Shown here: positions 22,951 to 28,835 of the stretch, piece by piece | How positions within the stretch are numbered: the stretch's first letter is position 1 | Layout: every line of letters starts with the position of its first letter | Notes under the pieces: model-generated | The model's database searches: none | Seen by the model: only the letters and a program-made list of their open reading frames with translations | Told to the model about the DNA's origin: nothing | Source: a virus | DNA length: 34,297 bases | Virus record (IMG/VR): IMGVR_UViG_3300025684_000730 | Span: 1 to 34,297 of that record | Reading direction: 5' to 3' (one strand) | Translations under genes and position numbers: made by a program

Positions 22951-24002
22951 TGTTAATACTATATACTCAACCTAGATGTCACTTTTGTGAGATTTTAAAG
23001 CGCATGCTCAGTAAGATGGATGGCGCTGAAGATTGTAAGTTTGTTGATATCACTAAAGATCCAGAAGCTAAAGCCTTTCTAAAAAAGAAAGGACATAAAA
23101 CTGTTCCTATGTTATATTGGAGAGTGCCTGGACACGATATATGGATCAATAAGGACATTGATACTAAAAAGCTAACAGGTGAGAATTTAGGTCAACGGAT
23201 AAAAGACGCGGTAGCAGCAACTAAGAAAAATAACTGTCTCGTGTTTGATGTCGATGGAACTATTACTCCTAGTAGAGATAAGATAGATCCTGCTTATGCG
23301 GAAGTACTATTAGAACTTTCTAAAAAGGTTGACATTTACTTTCTTACTGGATCAGACTTTGCTAAAACTAAAGAACAGTTAGGAGATCTAACTAAAGTTG
23401 TAAAGGGTAGCTATCAGTGTGCCGGCAATGAGTTATGGGTAAATGATGAGTTAGTTCAATCTGTACCTGAATTTACAATGTCAAATTCGGCGATGTTAAA
23501 GTGGTGTAAGCAACGACTAGCTGAAAGTCCATTTCCAGTTCGTACCGGTAAAAAGCATATAGACTTACGGCCGGGTATGATGAACTTCTCAATCATTGGC
23601 CGAGGATGTACTAAGAAACAGCGGCAGCAATATATTAAATATGATGAGAAAACTAACGAAAGAGAACAATTAGCAAGAGACTTTAACGAAGTATTTCGCT
23701 CATACTCTGCTCAAATAGCTGGTGAGACTGGCATTGACGTATGTGAAGAAGGAAGAGATAAAGGACAGGTGTACAAACCCCTGCAAGAAGTGTATAATAG
23801 TATTATCTTCTTTGGTGATGATACTCAAGAAGGTGGCAATGATTTTCCATTTGCTAAACAAATACAATCTTTTCCTCATCGATGCTTCCATGTATCTGGT
23901 CCTGAAGAAACATTCGAACTTTTAGAAGGAATCAAAAGATTGTTTGTAGACGTTGTAGACGAATGGCCTGGAATAGACAGTGGAGTTGAAGGACAGTTAT
24001 GA
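22950..24002 (+). CDS. Glutaredoxin domain fused to eukaryote-type phosphomannomutase (HAD)
   Basis: A 350-residue two-domain protein. Residues 1-90 are a glutaredoxin: the redox motif CHFC at 10-13 after LYTQPR, and the cis-proline TVP at 51-53. Residues 96-332 match the eukaryotic phosphomannomutase (PMM) family of HAD enzymes: FDVDGTITPSRD (nucleophile Asp100, acid Asp102), LTGSDFAKTKEQLG at 132-145, RPGMMNFSIIGRGC at 207-220 (sugar-binding loop), DVCEEGRDK at 263-271 and FFGDDTQEGGNDF at 287-299. PMM interconverts mannose 6-phosphate and mannose 1-phosphate, feeding GDP-mannose synthesis. It starts on the last base of the gp44 stop and overlaps gp62 by four bases, so it sits between the two clamp-loader subunits, which are adjacent in T4. 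Whether the redox domain controls the mutase is unknown. Confidence 0.85.
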   Translation: MLILYTQPRCHFCEILKRMLSKMDGAEDCKFVDITKDPEAKAFLKKKGHKTVPMLYWRVPGHDIWINKDIDTKKLTGENLGQRIKDAVAATKKNNCLVFDVDGTITPSRDKIDPAYAEVLLELSKKVDIYFLTGSDFAKTKEQLGDLTKVVKGSYQCAGNELWVNDELVQSVPEFTMSNSAMLKWCKQRLAESPFPVRTGKKHIDLRPGMMNFSIIGRGCTKKQRQQYIKYDEKTNEREQLARDFNEVFRSYSAQIAGETGIDVCEEGRDKGQVYKPLQEVYNSIIFFGDDTQEGGNDFPFAKQIQSFPHRCFHVSGPEETFELLEGIKRLFVDVVDEWPGIDSGVEGQL

Positions 24003-24385
24003 ACCCGTTTGATTATTTAAATTCTATTAATACAACTAAAAAAGATGTTATAACAGATGATATAACAGAAAAAGCCTATAACAGCTTTATGATAAATCGC
24101 TCACTTTCTTACTTTAATGACACTGTTGTACTAGCTAATGAGATGAATCGCTACCACCACATCGATAATAAACTACAATTCGACTTTCTTATAAATATGG
24201 TTAGAAAGCGCAAACGCTTTTCTAAATGGATAAAGCCTCAGATTGAGAGTGACGTCGAAGTGGTTAAAAAATATTATGGCTATAGTAATGAGAAAGCTCG
24301 TCAAATATTACCGCTTCTGTCACCCGAACAAATAAATGGGTTAAAGAAGAAGGTGAATAAAGGTGGAAGAACAAGCACTAGTTGA
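23999..24385 (+). CDS. 62: Clamp loader small subunit gp62
   Basis: A 128-residue protein in the gp62 position with the pattern I associate with gp62 of marine T4-like phages: NPFDYLNSINTTKKDV, the EKAYNSFMINRSLSYFNDTV core, NEMNRYHH, and RKRKRFSKWIK in the middle, then VVKKYYGYSNEKARQIL. One gp62 joins four gp44 subunits to load the gp45 clamp. It is shorter than T4 gp62 (187 residues). The ATG overlaps the end of the glutaredoxin-PMM gene by four bases. Its 3' end contains the GTG start used for RegA. Confidence 0.87.
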   Translation: MNPFDYLNSINTTKKDVITDDITEKAYNSFMINRSLSYFNDTVVLANEMNRYHHIDNKLQFDFLINMVRKRKRFSKWIKPQIESDVEVVKKYYGYSNEKARQILPLLSPEQINGLKKKVNKGGRTSTS

Positions 24386-24773
24386 GTGGTCTCCAGCGTC
24401 TATGCTGGAAATAACTCTAAGCGAACCTGATGATTTTCTAAAGGTTCGCGAAACGTTGACACGCATAGGTGTCGCATCCCGAAAAGACAAAAAACTATTT
24501 CAATCCTGTCATATATTGCATAAGCAAGGCAGGTATTTTATTGTACATTTTAAAGAATTGTTTTTACTTGATGGTAAGAAAGCTAATCTCGAAGAAAACG
24601 ACGTAGCTCGTAGAAACACTATTACGACGCTAATGTCTGATTGGGGATTAGTTGAAATTCAGAATACTGAAGAAGCTAAACTACTAGCCCCGTTAAGACA
24701 GATAAAGATTATTCCATTTAAAGAGAAAGATCAATGGGAGCTTTGTCCTAAATATAATATTGGCAATAAATGA
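24363..24773 (+). CDS. regA: Translational repressor RegA
   Basis: RegA, an RNA-binding repressor that in T4 blocks ribosome loading on early mRNAs including those of clamp and clamp-loader genes. The protein from MLEITLSEPDDFLKVRETL onward aligns with T4 RegA (122 residues), including QSCHILHKQGRYFIVHFKE, RRNTITTLMSDWGL and a KYNIGN ending. The ATG equivalent to T4 is at 24402, but no ribosome site is visible there. A GTG at 24363 has AGAAGG ten bases upstream and would add 13 residues (MEEQALVEWSPAS). I give the longer form; the shorter is possible. The start lies inside gp62, and the stop overlaps the DUF1289 gene by four bases. Confidence 0.9.
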   Translation: MEEQALVEWSPASMLEITLSEPDDFLKVRETLTRIGVASRKDKKLFQSCHILHKQGRYFIVHFKELFLLDGKKANLEENDVARRNTITTLMSDWGLVEIQNTEEAKLLAPLRQIKIIPFKEKDQWELCPKYNIGNK

Positions 24774-24958
24774 ATGATTTATACATAAGCCCGTGCAAAC
24801 AAATATGTCAACTTGATAAGGTTGATAAAGTTTGCAAGGGTTGCGGTCGTACTATTGAAGAAATTACAAAATGGTCAAAAATGACCCATTACGAAAGAAC
24901 AAAAGTTATGCAACGCTTAGGTTATGGGACTAGGCGTAAAAAAAATAATCGGAAATAA
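24770..24958 (+). CDS. DUF1289-family four-cysteine protein
   Basis: A 62-residue protein with the DUF1289 signature: SPCKQICQLDKVDKVCKGCG, then RTIEEITKWSKMTHYERTKV. The four cysteines in a C-x3-C-x8-C-x2-C layout should bind zinc or an iron-sulphur cluster; the family is common as small proteins in Proteobacteria and its function is not established. The C-terminus is very basic (RRKKNNRK), so nucleic-acid contact is possible. The ATG overlaps the RegA stop (ATGA). It is one of several genes suggesting a proteobacterial host. Confidence 0.83.
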   Translation: MNDLYISPCKQICQLDKVDKVCKGCGRTIEEITKWSKMTHYERTKVMQRLGYGTRRKKNNRK

Positions 24959-24961
24959 ACA

Positions 24962-25558
24962 TTGTATATTAAGATTATCGATAATTTTTTATCGGACCAT
25001 ACTATATCTAAAATTGATAAAGAACTTGAAGATATAGTATGGCCTAAACACTTTACTCGTTCTGGGTCCGACATGTATGAAAGTGCTGAGCTTGAAAAGC
25101 TACCAGTACTTAGGCAACTATATTTAAAGTATTCAAGTCCGTCTTGGTTAAAATTTTTAGAAGGTGAAATTGGAATACCAGGTATAGTTCCAGATCCTCA
25201 TCTTATTGGTGCTGGCTATAGCGAAATAAGAAATGGCGGGGATCTTAAACCGCACATAGACTTTAATTGGAACGATTCAATTAAATTATATAGAGTAGCA
25301 TCTTTAATAATATATCTCACAGATGATCACTTAGGTGGAGAGTTCAAACTAGAAGATAGAGAAGCTATAGAAACTAAAAGAAATCGCGCATTATTATTTG
25401 AGCACAGCGAAACTATCCGACATATGGTAATGCCAGTAAGTGGTATACGAAGAAGTGTTAGATTTTTTTACTATGCTTCAAAACTACAACCTCCTGAGGG
25501 TTATCATAGAAGTCTTTACGGTTTAGCTAACGGAATACCTTCAGATGTCGGCGAATAA
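24962..25558 (+). CDS. 2-oxoglutarate/Fe(II)-dependent oxygenase (prolyl-hydroxylase-like)
   Basis: A 198-residue protein of the Fe(II)/2-oxoglutarate oxygenase fold, close to P4H-like enzymes found in many marine phages. IKIIDNFLSDHTISKID at the start is the usual helix, KPHIDFNWN gives the HxD iron ligands, and HMVMPVSGIRRSVRFFYY gives the distal histidine with the arginine that binds 2-oxoglutarate (SVRFF). Between them are a typical LIIYLTDDHLGGEFKLED strand pair. Likely reaction is hydroxylation of a protein or sugar, but the substrate cannot be read. It starts at TTG, three bases after the DUF1289 stop. The next gene begins 14 bp inside it. Confidence 0.85.
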   Translation: MYIKIIDNFLSDHTISKIDKELEDIVWPKHFTRSGSDMYESAELEKLPVLRQLYLKYSSPSWLKFLEGEIGIPGIVPDPHLIGAGYSEIRNGGDLKPHIDFNWNDSIKLYRVASLIIYLTDDHLGGEFKLEDREAIETKRNRALLFEHSETIRHMVMPVSGIRRSVRFFYYASKLQPPEGYHRSLYGLANGIPSDVGE

Positions 25559-26705
25559 ATTTTATATTTGGGACATTAAATTTTATAAAGATCCCTTTGA
25601 TTTTAAAAGAGGTGAAATCTGGAATAGAGATATTATTAAGTTATTAAATAATGAGGTTGAATTCTTATATCCGAATAAAACAGTTGTTAATAACAGACTT
25701 AATAATTTTTTAATATTAAATTATTTGAATATCAAAGAATTTAAGCCTGGAGAAAAAATAGGGCTTAATGAAGAAATAAAAGATTTTTGCTGTAAAAACA
25801 GTATAAGAATTGTAGTTTCGTTCGCTAGAGAACATATTCGAAATGCACGAAAACATAAACCATATGATCCGCAGAACCTTCAAAAATTAGATAATGTGTA
25901 TTATATGTTTAATAAAAAATATTCTGCAAAAGGCACAGACCTCGGAATAAGTTTTTTTGACCATGCGTATAATATAGGTGACGTATTTTCGCACGATAAT
26001 ATTAATATTGAATACGATAAACCAATAGAAAAAACTAAAAAGTTTTCTATTATAACAGGACGACTAGGAGAAACAACCAGAGTAGATTTTGTTTTAAGAC
26101 TTCTCCGCGACAATTTGCATAACGACCCAGAAATATTATTTACTAAAATTAACGGCAAAGGTATTGACTCTGAATATATTCGGAGAAAATTTCCAAAGCA
26201 ACTTAAAGAAATATACGAAAAGAATAAATTGTATCTTGAAGAAGATACCTTTCTAGAAGATGATGTGAATATATCTAACCTATATAAGTCAGCTATTGAG
26301 TGGAGAGTTCCTGATATATTTTATAGTGCATTAATCAATGTCGTATTCGAAACTAGACCATATGCCTGGGCGCATGGATCTTTAACAGAAAAAACATGGA
26401 AGCCGATAATGGCAGGAATTCCATTTATATGGATATCTTTTCCACACCATATGCAGTATCTGAAATCTTTAGGATACAAGTTTTATAGCTTTATAGATTA
26501 TGGGTTTGATTCTATAGAAGATGATTATACAAGGTACAAAGCTGTATATCATGAATTTAAAAGATTAAACAACTTTTCTTTAGAGCAATTAAAGGAAATG
26601 ATTGATAGCGAAAGTCATATTGCAGAACATAATAAAAAAGTATTTTATAATAAAGATTATAAAAAAGAGATAATGAATGTCTTTTCTAGCATTACAAAAT
26701 TTTGA
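25545..26705 (+). CDS. Putative glycosyltransferase (fucosyltransferase-like C-terminus)
   Basis: A 386-residue protein with no clear N-terminal match. The C-terminal third has the motif LTEKTWKPIMAGIPFIWIS at about residues 278-296, followed by LKSLGYKFYSFIDYGFDSIE. This resembles the TEKtykpi..g.Ppi....... lk.lGfk.F...iDesYD pattern of GT10 fucosyltransferase and related GT-B enzymes, in which the Lys and nearby residues contact the nucleotide sugar. The N-terminal half contains IITGRLGETTRVDFVLRLLR. It lies between an oxygenase and a DegT-like gene with overlaps on both sides (14 and 29 bp), consistent with a sugar-modification operon. A fold search would decide. Confidence 0.55.
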   Translation: MSANKFYIWDIKFYKDPFDFKRGEIWNRDIIKLLNNEVEFLYPNKTVVNNRLNNFLILNYLNIKEFKPGEKIGLNEEIKDFCCKNSIRIVVSFAREHIRNARKHKPYDPQNLQKLDNVYYMFNKKYSAKGTDLGISFFDHAYNIGDVFSHDNINIEYDKPIEKTKKFSIITGRLGETTRVDFVLRLLRDNLHNDPEILFTKINGKGIDSEYIRRKFPKQLKEIYEKNKLYLEEDTFLEDDVNISNLYKSAIEWRVPDIFYSALINVVFETRPYAWAHGSLTEKTWKPIMAGIPFIWISFPHHMQYLKSLGYKFYSFIDYGFDSIEDDYTRYKAVYHEFKRLNNFSLEQLKEMIDSESHIAEHNKKVFYNKDYKKEIMNVFSSITKF

Positions 26706-27279
26706 AAATGAAGTAGCTGAATTTTTTGGCGCGCCATATGCCGTTGCAACTGATTGCTGTACGCATGCTATTGAAATGTGCCTTCAGCTTAAATTTTATG
26801 TACACCTGAATATACCAGCAAAAACTTATGTTTCTTTACCTTTCATGCTTGAAAAAATAAAAATGCCATATAGGCTTGTTGACAAAAATTGGATAGATTA
26901 TTACTATGTAGCGGATGACATAATTGATGCCGCGCTTTATTGGGAAAAAAACGGTTACATACCAAAAACTAAAATGTGTTTATCTTTTCATTTTAAAAAA
27001 CATATAAACATTGGTAGAGGTGGTATGATTCTTCTTGATAATAGAGAAGAAAGAGATAGACTCGTACGCATGAGGCATGATGGAAGATCTATATATGAAA
27101 ATAAAAATTATAATGAAGAAGATATTACAGAGATCGGCTATCATTATTATATGACACCTGAAACCGCTGCAATCGGTTCTGAAATATTTAAAAAGAAAAA
27201 AGATCTAAACCCAGAAAGTAAAGGCAGTGCAGACTATCGCGATATAAGAAAATACGCGTTTTTTAAAAAAAATGAATAG
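26677..27279 (+). CDS. Miniature DegT/DnrJ/EryC1-type PLP aminotransferase-like protein
   Basis: A 200-residue protein with DegT-family landmarks in order but compressed: NFENEVAEFFGAPYAVATD (family: fE..fA.y.G.kyaia), CCTHAIEMCLQL (sgTaAL.lal), IIDAAL (Asp84, equal to the PLP-nitrogen Asp of ieDaA), LSFHFKKHINIGRGGMILL with Lys108 in the place of the PLP lysine, and VRMRHDGRS. Full-length family members have about 370 residues, with Asp near 160 and Lys near 185; here about 75 residues are missing before the Asp, and the C-terminal half is missing after YYMTPETAAIGSEIF. The usual GEGG reads GRGG. It may be an active minimal enzyme, an inactive relic or a half that needs a partner. It overlaps the glycosyltransferase-like gene by 29 bp. 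Confidence 0.72.
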   Translation: MSFLALQNFENEVAEFFGAPYAVATDCCTHAIEMCLQLKFYVHLNIPAKTYVSLPFMLEKIKMPYRLVDKNWIDYYYVADDIIDAALYWEKNGYIPKTKMCLSFHFKKHINIGRGGMILLDNREERDRLVRMRHDGRSIYENKNYNEEDITEIGYHYYMTPETAAIGSEIFKKKKDLNPESKGSADYRDIRKYAFFKKNE

Positions 27280-27285
27280 CGGCTA

Positions 27286-27314
27286 TGTACATTTGGCATA
27301 GCAACCACTATATA
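27286..27314 (+). promoter_or_regulatory. Putative sigma70-type promoter nested over the hsp20 late promoter
   Basis: TGTACA (27286-27291), 17 bp, then TATATA (27309-27314), which overlaps the late element TATAAATA (27311-27318). An inverted repeat GCTATG (27282-27287) / CATAGC (27297-27302) brackets the end of the -35 box. The leader would be about 54 bases long, unlike the short leaders of the other early-type promoters. Confidence 0.5.
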
Positions 27315-27318
27315 AATA
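27311..27318 (+). promoter_or_regulatory. T4-type late promoter upstream of hsp20
   Basis: TATAAATA, 57 bp before the hsp20 ATG, in a 95-bp gap after the DegT-like gene. Its presence shows that hsp20 and the DUF1127 genes are expected late, during virion assembly. Confidence 0.78.
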
Positions 27319-27374
27319 ATACGGGTGCAGAATATTCTGACCCAAATAATCTTGCTTGATCTAAGGAGATAACA

Positions 27375-27848
27375 ATGACAGGCGCACACCAACTTTTCCC
27401 ACGTTCATCTTTCGTGGGCTTCGATCATTTATTCAATGAGCTAGAATTTACAGCTAAACATTCGAATGATCATTATCCACCCCACAACATTATTAAAGCT
27501 AATGAAACAGATTATCTGATTGAATTAGCTATTGCTGGGTTTACAAGAGATGAGATCTCTGTAGAAGTTAAAGACAGAACTTTGACTGTTACAGGGGAAC
27601 ACGTTTCTAAAGGTAGAAACTTTATTCATCGTGGTATATCTACGAAGAAATTTAAAAGAACTTTTAGGCTGTCTGAACACGTAAACGTAAACGGAGCAGA
27701 TATTCAGGATGGCATCTTGGCAATCGAATTGCAATATGTTATTCCAGAAGAAATGCGTCCTCGTAAAATTAATATTGGAAAATTTAACGAGGTCGAACAT
27801 GACACAAGCAATACTAACAGCACACAGCTACTCAACGAGGGCAGTTGA
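27375..27848 (+). CDS. hsp20: Small heat shock protein Hsp20
   Basis: A 157-residue alpha-crystallin-type chaperone of the IbpA kind. The N-terminus has SSFVGFDHLFNELEF, the crystallin domain runs from YPPHNIIKANETDYLIELAI through GFTRDEISVEVKDRTLTVTG to KKFKRTFRLSEHVNVNGADI and DGILAIELQYVIPEEMRPRK, with the conserved GI(L)AIEL strand and a PRKINI ending. It binds unfolding proteins and prevents aggregation; phage copies are common in marine T4-like genomes and may protect host or virion proteins during infection. A CTAAGGAGATAAC ribosome site precedes the ATG. The DUF1127 gene starts 50 bp inside its 3' end. Confidence 0.93.
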   Translation: MTGAHQLFPRSSFVGFDHLFNELEFTAKHSNDHYPPHNIIKANETDYLIELAIAGFTRDEISVEVKDRTLTVTGEHVSKGRNFIHRGISTKKFKRTFRLSEHVNVNGADIQDGILAIELQYVIPEEMRPRKINIGKFNEVEHDTSNTNSTQLLNEGS

Positions 27849-28053
27849 ACTAATTATTGAAGCGCTAAAAAGCATTTACAATAATCGAATTGAACGTAAA
27901 GCAATTCGTGAAACTGAAAAAGCTCTAAGCAATCTATCTGATTATGACTTGGCAGACATTGGCATTAGCCGCGGCGAGATCTATGAGATCGCTAGGTATA
28001 AATCGTCCATTGAACTCGTCAAAGTAAATCAAAATTTGCAAGGATGGGTTTAA
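27799..28053 (+). CDS. DUF1127-family small protein
   Basis: An 84-residue protein carrying the DUF1127 (YjiS-type) motif RETEKALSNLSDYDLADIGI followed by SRGEIYEIARYK. This motif is abundant in alphaproteobacteria and occurs in small proteins linked with RNA handling and stress responses; no function is proven for phage copies. The frame runs further upstream, but the ATG at 27799 has GAGG nine bases before it, whereas the upstream ATGs lie deep in hsp20. It overlaps hsp20 by 50 bp. Its stop shares a base with the start of the next small gene. Confidence 0.82.
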   Translation: MTQAILTAHSYSTRAVELIIEALKSIYNNRIERKAIRETEKALSNLSDYDLADIGISRGEIYEIARYKSSIELVKVNQNLQGWV

Positions 28054-28226
28054 TGACAACAGCAGTAATGTCTACTATATTCTCGCCCTTATCGGGCTTG
28101 TGGTCTTCACTAGATCGTACGATCCAAGTTGTGGGATATTCCAAGGCGGCGGCAGAGCTAGCCAGATTGGGATACCACGAGGAGAGCAAAGCCTGTATGA
28201 TGGAAATTGCCAAATTGCGTAACTAA
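28053..28226 (+). CDS. Small hypothetical protein paired with the DUF1127 gene
   Basis: A 57-residue protein starting at ATG 28053 (TAATG with the DUF1127 stop) and preceded by AAGGA. It has a short hydrophobic N-terminus (MSTIFSPLSGLWSSLDRTI) and a helix with YSKAAAELARLGYHEESKAC. The Y-S-K-A-A-A-E-L-A-R-L-G stretch resembles small alphaproteobacterial proteins that often accompany DUF1127, but I cannot name a family. An ATG nine bases upstream (28044) is also possible. A hairpin terminator follows, so it closes the hsp20 transcript. Confidence 0.7.
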   Translation: MTTAVMSTIFSPLSGLWSSLDRTIQVVGYSKAAAELARLGYHEESKACMMEIAKLRN

Positions 28227-28231
28227 CTTAT

Positions 28232-28256
28232 AGAGGGCTGTAATGGCCCTCTTTAA
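28232..28256 (+). terminator. Hairpin terminator after the DUF1127 pair
   Basis: AGAGGGC (28232-28238) pairs perfectly with GCCCTCT (28246-28252) around a seven-base loop, then TT and AACCC. The stem is strong but the T tract is short, so termination may be partial. Confidence 0.65.
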
Positions 28257-28270
28257 CCCTAGGAGATATT

Positions 28271-28471
28271 ATGAAAGAACAACTTGTAAAAGCAGCACGT
28301 ATGCACGCCGAAGGTGAACTAGAACGTGCAAAAACAAATATTATGGTCTACATGAATCATAGTGTAGGCATTGGTGAACATAGCGATATTGTCGAAGCAA
28401 TTCAAGAAGAACTAGACAAGATGGCTATGGCTACAGACAGAATTGAAATGTTAGAAAGACATTTTAGTTAA
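28271..28471 (+). CDS. Conserved small phage protein upstream of gp43
   Basis: A 66-residue helical protein. The pattern MKEQLVKAARMHAEGELERA, then VYMNHSVGIGEHSDIVEAIQ and a C-terminal DRIEMLERHF helix, is one I associate with small proteins of unknown function in marine T4-like phages. No enzymatic motif is visible. It begins after the terminator at 28232-28256 with an AGGAGATATT ribosome region. I see no consensus promoter for it, so it may be read through from upstream. Confidence 0.75.
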   Translation: MKEQLVKAARMHAEGELERAKTNIMVYMNHSVGIGEHSDIVEAIQEELDKMAMATDRIEMLERHFS

Positions 28472-28498
28472 ACACAAACACACACAGGAGACACACAC

Positions 28499-28729
28499 AT
28501 GTCAAATCCATTCCAAATCCGCTATGACGTATTGAACATGGCAAAAGATATGCTTGACAAAGCATATGAAAATCAGATTAACCTAGCACACCAGATGATG
28601 GACATGCATAAGGAAAATGCTGATCAGATGAGGGAAGCATATGAAAAATATATTCCCAAAGCAATTACTCCGGAAGAAATCAAAGCACAAGCTGAAAAGC
28701 TATATGAGTTTGTTTCCGAAAAGAAATAA
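28499..28729 (+). CDS. Conserved small helical phage protein
   Basis: A 76-residue protein, mostly helical: NPFQIRYDVLNMAKDMLDKA, then YENQINLAHQMMDMHKENAD with several Met, then ITPEEIKAQAEKLYEFVSEK. No catalytic motif is visible. The leader is an unusual CA-rich tract (ACACAAACACACACAGGAG) in which GGAG is the ribosome site. It lies 27 bp after the previous small gene and before the terminator at 28756-28780, so it probably shares a transcript with that gene. Related small proteins occur near gp43 in marine T4-like phages. Confidence 0.75.
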   Translation: MSNPFQIRYDVLNMAKDMLDKAYENQINLAHQMMDMHKENADQMREAYEKYIPKAITPEEIKAQAEKLYEFVSEKK

Positions 28730-28755
28730 TCTTACGATTACGCGAATAAAAAAAC

Positions 28756-28781
28756 AAATTGGCGCTTCGGCGCCTTTTTTT
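28756..28781 (+). terminator. Strong intrinsic terminator before gp43
   Basis: GGCGC (28761-28765) pairs with GCGCC (28770-28774) around a TTCG tetraloop, followed by seven T. An A-rich stretch on the left (28748-28758) could extend the stem with the T run, so it may also work in the other direction. The gp43 promoter begins immediately downstream. Confidence 0.9.
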
Positions 28782-28782
28782 G

Positions 28783-28811
28783 TTTACATTCCTCGCAAAG
28801 TATGATAGAAT
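28783..28811 (+). promoter_or_regulatory. Sigma70-type promoter for DNA polymerase gp43
   Basis: TTTACA (28783-28788), 17 bp, then TAGAAT (28806-28811) with TGA before the -10. It starts two bases after the terminator T tract. A start about seven bases downstream gives a leader of roughly 18 bases containing TTGGAGGT, the ribosome site of gp43. Confidence 0.78.
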
Positions 28812-28835
28812 ATACTTATTCGTTGGAGGTTTAAT

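Noticed and set aside
28472-28498. CA-rich repeat before 28499 as a repeat array
   Set aside because: It is a short irregular ACAC tract holding the ribosome site, with no longer unit or copies.
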